From Hippophae tibetana (Eukaryota > Streptophyta > Magnoliopsida > Rosales > Elaeagnaceae), in contig CM072806.1 in NCBI GenBank assembly GCA_037013495.1, positions 21,899,501 through 21,963,500 of the forward strand: a DNA stretch of 64,000 nucleotides, in the 5' to 3' direction. Every line of letters begins with the position of its first letter. Positions within the stretch are counted from its first letter, which is position 1. The translations under genes and the position numbers were made by a program. This document shows, one piece after another, positions 1 through 11,970 of the stretch. The notes under the pieces are model-generated. The model had not been told where the DNA came from, searched no databases, and saw only the letters and a list, made by a program, of their open reading frames with translations.

Positions 1-500
1 ATGATTGTTGCTAGTCTGGATAGAAGCTTTTGAGGCACACCATCACTAGTGTATTTACAGTGTTTTGTATATTTTGTATATGCTGAGGTTTTAGTTGTGT
101 GTTAAATTGAGCATATTGTTTTTTACTTTCATAATGTAATTTTCTTAATTTATGTTTGTGAGGCTGGCTTGGCCGAGTTGATATGGAGCTCACGAAAACA
201 TTTCATATGTTAGTATCTCCACCTCTCATCTAGGTATCAGTTACATATTTGAGTCAAAAGAATAATTGTTCCTACATATGGGAATCTTCAATAATTTTCT
301 ACCTACAATCCTTTTGGTGACGTAGACAATTATGCATCTTCATCTTCTCAATCTCTAATGCAGTAAATACATTTGTGATCCTTAGTGGTTATCTTGGCAT
401 AAAAACAAAACATATTTCTTATTTTTTAACAAATTTTCAAGTTATTATTGTCAATATTTGCCTCAAACTTACTGATTTCTCACCATATTCTTCAATGAGA
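1..500. other. No gene recognised
   Basis: AT-rich sequence with only short accidental reading frames. It lies beyond the downstream end of the first pararetrovirus fossil. I see no splice-framed exon, RNA gene or terminal repeat here. Confidence 0.5.
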
Positions 501-3500
501 GCCATATTACTATGAAAATTATGACTTTATAAGTTGAATAATTTACTTTAATCTCAAAATAATTATAAATTTTATTGAGTTCATGATAAATTTGACCTAA
601 CATCTATCCTCTTAGTATACAGAGTTCATCTATATTGAATTCATTTTTTAAAAGTGCCTTTGGTTTTGGATCTTCTCTATTAGTGTCAGAAATCCCTAAT
701 TTGATAAAATGATATGAACTAAAACAACATTCTTCATTCCAATCCATCTGTGAGCTAAAAAAATATGAGATAGACATGCTTGTCACCTACTTTAATATTT
801 TTCTTAAAGTTCTTGATAACCTTCTTGAAATTTTCAGGAAAATAATTTAATTCACTTAAATTAATTACTAGATATATGTTCTTGATTAAACCTGTATAGA
901 AAGCTTCATAAAAAATAATTGGATCAGCTCTATCAAGAATATTAAATTTACTACCTACAAGAAATTATTTTTAAGTGGTGTAAATTTTCATAATTTTGAT
1001 AGGTTTTTTCGGTATATTTTCTAGCTAAGTTATGAAAACTCGGCCATTGTGGTTTATTATAATTCATATACTAGCATTTTTCATCTTTAATGACCAATGA
1101 ATTCTTGGGTGATGTTTCCCTTAATAGTACTAGTAGACTTGTTATCTTTGTTGTTTCTGTGAGAGGTGTTTCTCTAAATAGTATAGGTGGTCTTACTTTC
1201 TTTCCTAGGGTTTTCAACTTACTTGGTGGAAATGGTTATTGTTGTAATGCTACAAAGTAATTTTAAATATCTTATTATTAGATTTGGTACTTTATAGTTG
1301 GCATAACTACCTTCAGTTTTTTTTATATTAATGAAAGCTTTGTGAGTTATTCCATTAAATTTGATAATATATTTGCTTGCTTCAAGCCATTTGTATAAAT
1401 TTTTGATTTTGGATCATTATAGACCATATAAGTCTTTTTTTGTATTTGTTTTATGCTTTTTCAACACAAGTAAGCTTTTTTTTTCTTTTTAGAGATGTTA
1501 CTCTCTTTTGAACTATAGGATTCTTTTTTCTTATTTTGAATTCCTTCTTTAGAAGTTTTACTTTCCTTAAAATGAATCTTTGATGGGGATTCCTCTTTAA
1601 AGTTTTTGGACTCTAATGGTCCATTTGAACTGTTAAGTTCTTCCTGTTTAATTCATGTCTTCAAAATAGAATTTTCTAGGTATTAAACCTCTAGTTATTC
1701 CTAAATGATTCTGATCTCTTTTTCCTTGATTTTAATCATGATATCAATATTTTTTATTCTTACAAGGATAAAAATAGTTAAATGTGTTAATTCTTTTATA
1801 AGGGCATCTGCTAAACTATTTTTGTTTCCTCAAAGATATTCGATATTAAAATTATAATAGTTAAACTATTGTTCCCATCCAACTAATCTTCCTTGTATAT
1901 AATTACCTACAATATTAGTTCTTAAAAAATAACCAAAATTCTTGTTATTAGTTTTGATAATGAATCTAGAACTTATTACATATATTGCAAATTTCCTAAT
2001 AGATTTTTTGATAGTTATGTATTCTTTTTCATTAATTTGATAATTTAATATTGGATAATGGAAAGATCTTGATATATATATCTACAAAGGTATTCATCTT
2101 TGTCATATACTTTTTCTTTTAAAACTGTTCCCCAATATTCATGCAAAACATCTATTTCAATTATCATTTTATCATCTGGACCTGAACGGTATAAAGTTAG
2201 TAAAAATTTTACCTATGTTTTTACCTTATTTATATACAAAGTATATTGTTTCGTCCATTTCTAAACATTATATTTTTTCATTTTTGTTTGTAAATTTTTT
2301 CTTATTTAAGCAAGTTTATTGATGTATGCTTCAGCATAACTTAAACATCCTAAGAATCTTTATAAATTATTTTTATCTTTTAATTTACTAAGAAATTATT
2401 GCATGTTATTTAGTAAATGAAGTTATAGATTATGTTTTTTATTTTCAATTTTATCTCTAAATACTTAATTTTTTACTGAGCAATTAATACTTTCTTCTCA
2501 AAAAGTACAATGTTATCTTTCCTTTATTCTTGTATAATATTATTAATGTCTAAATAATGTTTGTTTAATTCATTACTAAAAACAAAAATATTATCTATGT
2601 AAGCACATAAAATATTTTGTGATTTCTTAAAGATGCTTATACCTTTGAAAGATACTTGGAGCTTGTTTTAATCTCAATGATACAACAATCCATTAGAATT
2701 ATCCTTGGGGGCAACTAAATTTTGTTTATTTATGAGATTCCTCATCCAATCCTATTTTTTTAAATCCACTTTTGCAATCAAAACTTGAGAAATATATCTT
2801 CCCTTTTATTAATGATAATAATTCTTCTTTCTTTAGAACAAAATATCCATCATCAATTGTTTATTTATCCAATACTTTGAAGTTTATTACCATTCTTTCT
2901 CTCTCTCTTCTTTTTGGACTAAGAATGCGGGCCAGAATAAGGTGAAATACTTGATATTATGATTTTTAGTTCTAAAAGTTCTTGAATTTTTTTTTCAAAT
3001 GCAATCTTGTCTTCTAAAGTATAAATCATACCTTTAACTCTAATGACTTTGTTAAGATTCTTTAGTTTTATGTTAGCAATCATTTTAGATTTTTTTTACC
3101 TTAGAATCTAAATAATTTTTGAGCTTACTGTTTTTAATAATTTTCTAATTCCTATTAATACTTTATCTTCCTGTATTTCATTAAAAAAAAGACTTATCTT
3201 TCTCTTGTATATCTAATGAAATGTATTTTTATTGCCACTTTGTGTCTATCTCATTACGTTTTCTCTTTTTATGTTTTTGCATAAAATTTAGATTTGATAT
3301 AGTCAAATTTTTCTTATTTTTGACACATAAATGATCTTATCATATAGTGTTGTTAGACTTATTTTTGTCTAAATATTGTATAAAGGGTTTATATAAGTTT
3401 ACGAAATTATTTTCTATTAATAAATTAACTCCTATTTCTTGTGGATATATTGTAAGAATATTCTTCACTCCTCAATCATTATATTTGTATCCTTTAAGAC

Positions 3501-4958
3501 TTTATTAAGATTTATTTTAACATTATTAGCAATTCTTATAATTAAATTTTTTGGTGCTTGTTTTCAAAGTTTACATGTGAATACATGTTTACTAGCTACA
3601 TATATACTAGCTTATGTATCTACATAAGCATGTAAATGGTAACTTGTATAACCTTTAAATTTTAATCCTACCTTAATATAAGTACTTTTAGGATTTGTAA
3701 CACTATGTAAATCATTCATCTTCTGGTAAAGATTATTCTGAACATTCATATTCTGAATCAGTTATTTATTCCTCAGTTTCTTCCAATAAATAAATACTAC
3801 AATTATCATCTATATTCGATTACTTAATTGGTTCTAATTTCATCTTAAAAGTTTTTTTTAAAGATTTTTTCTTTTTGTGAAAATTTATTTTTAAATTCTT
3901 TTTATATTGAAGTATGTTAGGACATTCATTAGTAAAATATCATTTTTCATTGCAAAGCTAACACCTATATTTTTTTTCTTTGATGGGAAATAATTTTTGT
4001 TCTTTGGTGGCTTATACCTTTTTATTCTAAAATATCTTTTTTAAAAGGTTCGTTATTATAGATTTTCTTATACTTTTGAAAGTTCTATTTTCTAAATTTA
4101 TATTTTTTGAATGTTTTGTATTTTTTTTATATTTCTTAATCTTCTACTTGTAAGAGTTTATGTTACATCCACATTTTTTATAACATTGTAAAATCTCTTG
4201 TATCACAACACATTTTATCATTTCTTCTTATTTTTTTATATTCATATCTTTCTTAACATTTAATGATTATCTAATTTTTAAGACTTATTATTCCTTCTAA
4301 GGTATGTGGTATAGTTTTCCTATTTATTTTATTTCATCATTTTGTTATAATTTTATGTAATGTTTTAGTGAATTTATGAAGAAATGTTTTTTATAAGTTT
4401 ATTGCATAGAGAGTGGTAACTTATGATAATATATTTCACATTCACAAATAAATGAGTTTATATAACACATGTCCCATATTTTCATATTTGCTAAATGTCA
4501 TTTGGCTTCTTCAATTTCATTTTCATTAGATTCAGTGATATGTCTACATTTTTTTCTCCAATAAATTCATTGTATATTTCATTTATTACAGTTTTTAGGT
4601 ATTCTTTACCTGTGCGAGCATTCCCTTACATTTCTAAATATTTATTTTCTGTTAAATTTGTAAACCAAATTTTATTATTTCCTGTCATTTTATGAGCTCC
4701 TAAGATTCTATATATTGAAGGGTTTGATTGTGTGGTTAGAGAAGTTTGTATGATTACACTAATAATAATATACCATTCATCTAAGGCTTTTTTTCCTATC
4801 CCTTATACAATCTAAATCTAAGAGCTAAGATCTATAATTTTCATGAAATTTGAATTCTGGTGAGATACTATCTCTAGTTCTCCAATATAATCTTTCTTCC
4901 ATTTTGGAGTGTTGTTTTCTTCATAAGGATAGTTAGGTTCTTCTGGTCTTTACCTATT

Positions 4959-5049
4959 TCTTTCTTTTCTATGTGGGTCTAATGTTCTTTCTTTTCTATG
5001 TGGGTATGATGTTCTTTCTTTTCTATGTGGGTCTGATGTTCTTTCTTGG
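4959..5049 (-). repeat. 27-bp tandem repeat inside pararetrovirus 1
   Basis: About three and a third copies of a 27-bp unit (copies start near 4959, 4985, 5012 and 5039), almost identical. The unit length is a multiple of three. On the minus strand one frame gives a repeated basic nonapeptide of the form RTSDPHRKE. It lies in the coat-protein part of the fossil, where basic low-complexity tracts are common in caulimovirids. Confidence 0.75.
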
Positions 5050-5684
5050 TAAAAAACTCATAATGAAATTGGTTTCATATGATTTTTTTTAGGATTATAT
5101 TTTCTGGTTTCATATGAAATTGGTTTTATATCATCTTTTTTTTTTGTTTGTACAAAGTTTTTCTTCATAATGTCTTCCTAGTTTTTATCTATTAGAGTTA
5201 ACAAACAGACTAATTTTTCTATGTCCTTATTCCCAAGATCCATAAAATTTTCTTCTATTTTTTTAATATTTAATTAAATTGGGATTATAGATTTTATTTA
5301 TCTTTGAATTTTTTTCCTTATTCTTCCTTTTCTCATTCCTAGGTATCAATGCATCCAATCTCCTAGGTGATTCTTGGTTTAATCCTACAAATGAATCAGA
5401 CTTATAACCTATAAATTCATTATTTTCAAGTATGTTATTTACATCTATTCTTAGTTCTATAAATTTTTTATGTATGTATTGTTTTAGTTTTTTAAAATAA
5501 CATATTCTTTTATTTATTTTTGGAGTTCTTTTTGTGTCTAATTTATATCTTGTAAGAACTTGATGCTTGATTCTTTTGCTATATCAATTTCTTCTGTTAA
5601 AATAATTAAAGCTTTCATTATTGTCACATGGTTTTTTTTATATGCTTGTTAGGTTTCTATGAGGATCTAATTCTATCTTTTGCA

Positions 5685-8600
5685 CACTACTACAAAAGTA
5701 CATATGATCTCGATTTTTAACTGTGGCCATAGGTCTATGGTCAAGGTTATAAAAACTGAGGCCTAAGTGAGAGAGACCATAGGATGTACTTATAGCCTCG
5801 GTTAGCATATAACTGAGGTCATATATACACCCTATGATCTCGATTTTCTAATAACTGAGGCCATAGGGTATACGTAAATTAAAAAATATATAATTAATAA
5901 TTACAATATTAAAAATCAATATAAATTACAATAAATTTATTAAAAATAATTTGTATACACTAAAACATAATAAAAACTTAATATTACAAATTGACTTTTT
6001 ATTATTAATTACAAGCATAGATATGCTACAAAAACGATTATAATGATAATTCTTGCTTTTCAACTAATTGAAAAATCTCTCAAGTCTTTCTTGACTCCAT
6101 CTTCTGCAAATGTATATTCGATTGCATCTTTTTCCAATTGAAATATTTCTCTCCTACCTGAATCACCTGCAATATTAAGCAAGAATAATAATCAATTGAA
6201 TTATAATTATAGAAACACATTAAACATCCTCAAACATCTTAATTTCATACACAATTTCCATTGTAGCCTCTGTAGCTTCCCTGCGGCCAATGCTCAAAAG
6301 AAGTTTGACATATATCTTCTTACTTCTAGTTCCATTACATGCATCATTTATAAGAGCATTCGAGAGACTACCAGTATCCAAATCATGTGAGGACTAGTTA
6401 CCAACGCAGCACACCAGTACCAGCACACCAACACCAGCACTAGCTCACTAGTATAGCGTAGTGCACCAGCACCAGCACCAACACCAGTGCTCCAACACTA
6501 ACACCAGCACAACGCACCTTTAGGAAAAACAGAAGAGCATCATTAAAAGTAAACAATTTGCAAAAAGCTATGAAACATTCCACATGCTAAAAGTAATAAC
6601 AAACAATTTATAGGAAAAATATTCTCTGTTCATTTAGCCAGTCATACTTCACATCATAACATACACATAAAATTGCAATTCTTAGATGACATTGCTTGAA
6701 ATAAATAGAGTACATAACTACTTTTGACGAAAAAAACTGATAAGACATCATTAGTGTAATCTAGTGAAGATGATATTATCTGAAAGATCAATTTCAATTT
6801 ATAGTTCCAACAAAGGGCCAATAAGCTCCTTTTCCTAGCATACAAAAGCATCGAAATGGAGCAAAATAAAATGCAAGTTTAGAGAGTACAATGCTTTACA
6901 TTAAATACAACAACAAAGAAAGTAATAATTAAACACACAGTTTGAAGAAATACCACATAGCCTCTATAAGCAGTCAGCACGGTTATTACAGCTTCCACTA
7001 ATCTAAATTTATCAGGATCTTTGAAAGATGATGTGTTAATAATAGCTTGTGTAGGGCCATCGTCAGTTTAGCTAGCATACTACTACAATCCAAAGCTAAA
7101 AATGTCTTAATCATGAAAACCTAAAAGCCCTTAAATGAAGAGTCAGTTAAAAAATTTAATCTATGCCATTATTCATCATAAACAATTCTCAATCCTTTTT
7201 ATCTCTCATGGTGGGAAGGTGACAATTAGCATAAGAAAAAGGTGTCAATCGTACTATGTTCTTGTAAACCCATTGTTTATACTAAATAAAAAAGGGAAAA
7301 ATTATCATTTGTGCACACCTGTAGATAATAAAAAATTTAGATACATCCAAAAATAACTCACTTTTGGGATATCACTTTGTTGCATATTAGAATACCAATG
7401 CATACACTAGTGCAGAATTGTGGTTCTAGTTCTAGATTGATCTCTGAATGGTGCTTACTTAATGTGAGGATAATAACAATAAAAATAAATATAAGTATAT
7501 CTTGAAAAAAAAATAGAAAAAATAACTCATTTCCTCATAAGTCTCTCATTTGGCACTCAACAACATAAAAAACACTGATTAATGCCTCATCATCATCATT
7601 TAGCAAGAAATTCACACGATTAACCAAAGAATCAATCAGCTACCAAAACCCACCTTAGAAAAATAACAAATACATATTAAATTTCCCAGAAAACCAAATA
7701 TTCAAAACGGATAAAGGCTAAACTTAAACCTTATTTAAAGATGTCACAAGTGAAATTGATTTTTCACCAGCAGTAGGCAGAGCACTGACAAAAGAGATAG
7801 TCATAGAAACAAACCAGAACTAAACCAAAGACTGAAGCTTTACTCACATATAACTTCTGGATCTATTCTTAAAGAATGATACAAAAACAAACCAAAGACT
7901 GAACCAAAGACTGAAGCTTTACTCAAATCTAACTTCTGGGTTTGTTCTTAAAGGATGATACAAAAACAAACCAGAACTGAACCAAAGACTGAAGCTTTGC
8001 TCAAATATAATTTCTGGGTTTGTTCTTAAAGAATGATACAATAAGAACAGAGTGCAAAACATAGAAAGAATCTAACCTGATGGTTTAGGATGGCGAGACG
8101 AGGACGACGAGAGATTGGGCTGGGGGAGAGGAATGCGAGAGTAAACTTTGGTTCTCGAGATTGGGCTGGGGACTAGAATTGATATATTAAACATATGATA
8201 TATATTAATTAGAAATTATATATTAATATATATATATTACTTAGCGCACGCGTGAGAGGCATGTACGTTGAACGAAATTATTAATTAGAAAATTCTGAAG
8301 AAAAAAAGGTGAAAAAAGAGGAAAAAAGAAAGGAGGGAGAAAAAAAGAGTGAATTATATATATATTATAAAATAAATAAAAAAATACCTTAAACTAAATT
8401 AGTAATAGAGAAAAATAAAAAAAATTGTAAAGTATTTTTTGTATTTCTTTTAAATGGACATATACATAGTATTTTAATATTGAAAAATCTATTATTTTAA
8501 TTATAATCACAATCATTTAATAATCGTAACTATATAAATTTGTTTATATATATTTAAATATTTTTTATAATTTAACTTATAGTCATGGTTACTGATAAAA

Positions 8601-8722
8601 CCGAGGCTATATGTATACACTATAGCCTCGGTTTTTATCAAATCGTGGCCAAAGCCCTATGACCTCGGTTTTTTTAAATCGAGGCTAAAATCTCGAGACC
8701 AAAAGCACATATTGTAGTAGTG
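5685..8722. mobile_element. Non-autonomous CACTA (En/Spm, CMC) transposon, 3.04 kb
   Basis: The left end at 5685 begins CACTACTACAAAAG. The right end at 8722 finishes TTGTAGTAGTG, its inverse complement. Both ends carry subterminal repeats on the theme 'accgaggctatag / actgaggccatag', in inverse orientation at the two sides (about 5715-5875 and 8580-8700), as is usual for CACTA elements. The flanking trinucleotides are GCA (5682-5684) and GTA (8723-8725), which could be a 3-bp target duplication with one transition. No TNP2 transposase or other transposon ORF is recognisable, so it would need transposase in trans. The interior has several intron-like boundaries on the minus strand and a GC-richer block at about 8085-8180, so captured host sequence is possible but not shown. 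Confidence 0.9.
7807..8041. repeat. 78-79 bp tandem repeat, three copies, inside the CACTA
   Basis: Copies start at 7807, 7885 and 7964. Each contains 'aaccaaagactgaagctttr' followed by a conserved 'aacttctgg...ttcttaaagratgatacaa' block. Divergence between copies is low compared with the surrounding decay. Confidence 0.9.
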
Positions 8723-9600
8723 GTAATTTAATTTTAAATATTGTTGGGATAATAATACTATTTTCTTCCTAAAAGTACTTTAGAGACTAATGCTTTTATT
8801 ACTTCTACGTCTTGTTTTAGATCTATTACTTCTCTTTCCTTGTTAGAGGATAATTGTTTAGGATCTATAGAAGTAAACTTTGATACATTATTTTTTTCTT
8901 CCTAGTATCAAATGTTTTTTCCTTAATATCTAAGTTCTATTCACATGACATTTTAAAATTTGTTAATATTTTTGGTATCCTAGATTTTCATAGATAATTT
9001 CTAATAAAATATTTTTTCTATTTATTATTTTATTATCTAGTAATGTTAATTTTATTGGTGTATCGATTCATTCTCTAAAATGTGATTTTATTTATATTTG
9101 AAATCCTACTCATTGATGTACCAATTTTTCTTTTGTCATTTTGAAGGATTTTTGATAGTTTGTTCATAATGATTTCTTTGTCAATTAAAAGTATATTATA
9201 TATTATTTTTACATCTATAATATTAATACCAATTTCTTTATTACTTGTTCCATAATAAACTATATCTTTTCTTAGAAATATTTTTCTTATTCTTGATAAT
9301 AATGAATATTTAAATCCATCTTTTTTTAAGATTTAATATTTCTTCAATTTTTTTTTTCTAATTATCATTTTCTGTGAGAAACATTTTGAGATGTCTCATG
9401 TTTCTATTTATATTATTTTTTGGTTTTCTATTATTTCTATTATTTTTATAAAAATTATTATTTAATTTCTTTAAATTCAACTTCTATTAAGTTGTGAGAT
9501 ATTTGTGATATTTTTAAAACCTTAAAGCATTTGTCATATTAAGGTTTTCTAGAAAAAAAAATCATTGGTGTATCCCTTATTAAACTAAAATATTAATGGT

Positions 9601-11970
9601 GTATTCTTATATAATTTTAATATTAATATATATATTTTGTAAAATGTTAAGATACTATACGAAACTCCCCCTCTTTTTTAAGGGTATTTAGAATACTTGA
9701 TAAATTATAATTTTGATTTTGGAACGGTTGTTGTTTTATTCTTTCACATTTTAGTTCGACAAACTTGAAACAAAAATTTAAACTTATTTGTAATTATAGT
9801 TAAAAATCACCACATATTGTTGAAAGTAAAATTACTCATTCAGATAAATTTAATTGTAATTAATAGTTTTATGTTAATAATTGAAGTTACTTTTTTCTTA
9901 ATTTTGTTGCATAATACTTAACATTTTGTAAGACTAAAAAATAAATTGATTTTTCTGATGATTTTTTCTATGTATACATGTATCGATTTTTCTCTTTTAA
10001 TCTTAAAAATATGATAATATTTTATAAATCTTCTATTAATTTAAAAATAATTCAATATTTAATAATTGAATAATTTAAATTGTATATTCATATATTTAAT
10101 CAAAATAAAGAGTAGATCTAACACAATATATAAAAACTTGCATTTTTTCAAGATAAATAAAAAGTTCATAAAACACATGAAATATTTTGATTTTTGTTAT
10201 TTTAAAAATTAAAGGCCAAAATTTTATTACTTTTAAAGTTTGAATATTTTTTAAATAAAAACTGAGTATGGTATACGTTTCTTTTTTACTAGGATTCAAA
10301 ATAAATTATTAAAAATGTTGAAAGTAAGATATAATAAATAAAATATTTAATAATCAATTTACTACCTTTTTTATAACTTGATTCAAAATTTAATTTGATT
10401 AATTTATTATTTTAACTAATTTAATATATTAAATTTTTTAATTTAATTTAATACATAATTTTTTGATCTAATTAATCTAATTTTTTTAGAGGAAACTAGG
10501 ACACTTCCAAAACCCTTGAATAAGTTGGCTCCTCAATTTTATAATACATATGCTGTAATATACACCCATTTCTCGATTTCTGAATATATCCAAATTAATC
10601 TACACCATCTTAAAAATTATTTTAAAAAATGTTAATTACATAACTACCAACAAACCATAATAGGCAGTGGGACGTGAGTAACGTATAAATGTAATATAGA
10701 AATTTTACTATTAAAATATTCTTAAATTTGTAAAAATATTAATACTATAATTTTATAAAAACTATTAAATAAATATTAGTAATGTTATCAACGTTACTAA
10801 TAAAAACTTGTTGATTTACTAAAATTATTTCAATATCAATGCATTTCAAAAATAAAATATCATTCATGTATTTAAAACATTACAGATATATTTTAATCCA
10901 TAAAAACCTCCAAATAGCTTCAATTTGGTTCAGGTTCCCACCAATTTCACCGTCCTTTTTTTAACAAACATAAAATAATATTATTAAAATTTAATAATAA
11001 AATAACACATAATAATATTAAAAATAATTAAATTTAATTAATTTAATATTAATCAAATTAAAATAAATATAATTGAATTTAAATAACATTCAATTGAATA
11101 AAATTTAATATAAATTAATTGAATAAATTATTTTAATTATAAAAATATATGAATTTAATATAAAAAAGTTATTTTATAATTACAAATTTTAATAATATTA
11201 TTTTTATTATTCATCTAAAAAATTACAATAAGATGTTCATGTAGAATTTATTTGAATAAATAAATAAATTTAAAATTTAACTATATTTATGTATAATTTA
11301 TCGGAACTTTATAATTTTATTTAAATAATAATTATCATTGATCCCATATTTTAATCATGTAATTTTTATAAAATATATATAAATTATTTGATTTTTAATA
11401 AATTTTAAAATTAAAATATTTTAATTACATAATTATAAATAATAAATATCATTTAATAACTCTAATTTTTTCTTAATTTTTATATAAAAAAACCATAATA
11501 TTCTATCGTATTTGAATAAAAGATAATCTATTTTTAAGTTATTTTGTTTATATTATTAAGATATTTTAATTTTATAATTTTTATAAAAAATATGTAAACT
11601 ATTTAATTTTTAATAATTTTAAAAATTAAAATACTTTAATTACATAATTATAAAATCATAAAATCATAGGTAATTCTATCTTATCAGAAACTGCACAGAA
11701 TAAATTATGGGATCAGATATCTAAAAAAATCCCGGCCACTCGCCGGATATCAAAACCATAAGGATTGTTTCCGGCCATGATTAAAATATTTATTTTTATA
11801 ACATTTTAATATTATCCCAAAAATAATTTTCCTTTGAGTAGACCATCTAATTTTATCACGTTAAAGAATCCCTACCGAAAAACATCCCAAGGGGACTCCT
11901 TGACGAGTGGCAAGATTATCCCTAGACCGGCAAAGCTGGTGAACAGAGTTCGGAGAAGAAACAAACCAAA
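9601..11970. other. AT-rich intergenic region and upstream region of the ERD2-like gene
   Basis: From 9601 to about 11700 the sequence is very AT-rich with no recognisable gene or element. From about 11700 GC content rises ('cccggccactcgccgg' near 11732). 11870-11970 looks like the 5' leader of the following gene, ending in a good initiation context (aaaATGaag). I could not pick a unique TATA box because the whole stretch is TA-rich. Confidence 0.5.

Larger units (their letters stand above)
500..9600 (-). mobile_element. Endogenous pararetrovirus 1 (Caulimoviridae), decayed, split by a CACTA transposon
   Basis: Fossil virus copy read on the minus strand, in two blocks (about 8723-9600 and 500-5684) around the CACTA insertion at 5685-8722. 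The order of recognisable parts fits the caulimovirid polyprotein. A movement-protein-like stretch lies near 8750-9350. A coat-protein region lies at about 3700-5650 and has a CCHC-type knuckle near 3930-3990. Reverse transcriptase is at about 2400-3100, with the YIDD-type motif region near 2560, and an RNase H region is at about 1700-2330. After removing the CACTA, the spacing from knuckle to movement protein (about 2.4 kb) matches the second copy at 20.3-27.3 kb. It is broken throughout, with many breaks, and looks much older than the second copy. Genus is unresolved (Florendovirus- or Petuvirus-like are candidates). The outer ends are estimates. Confidence 0.7.
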
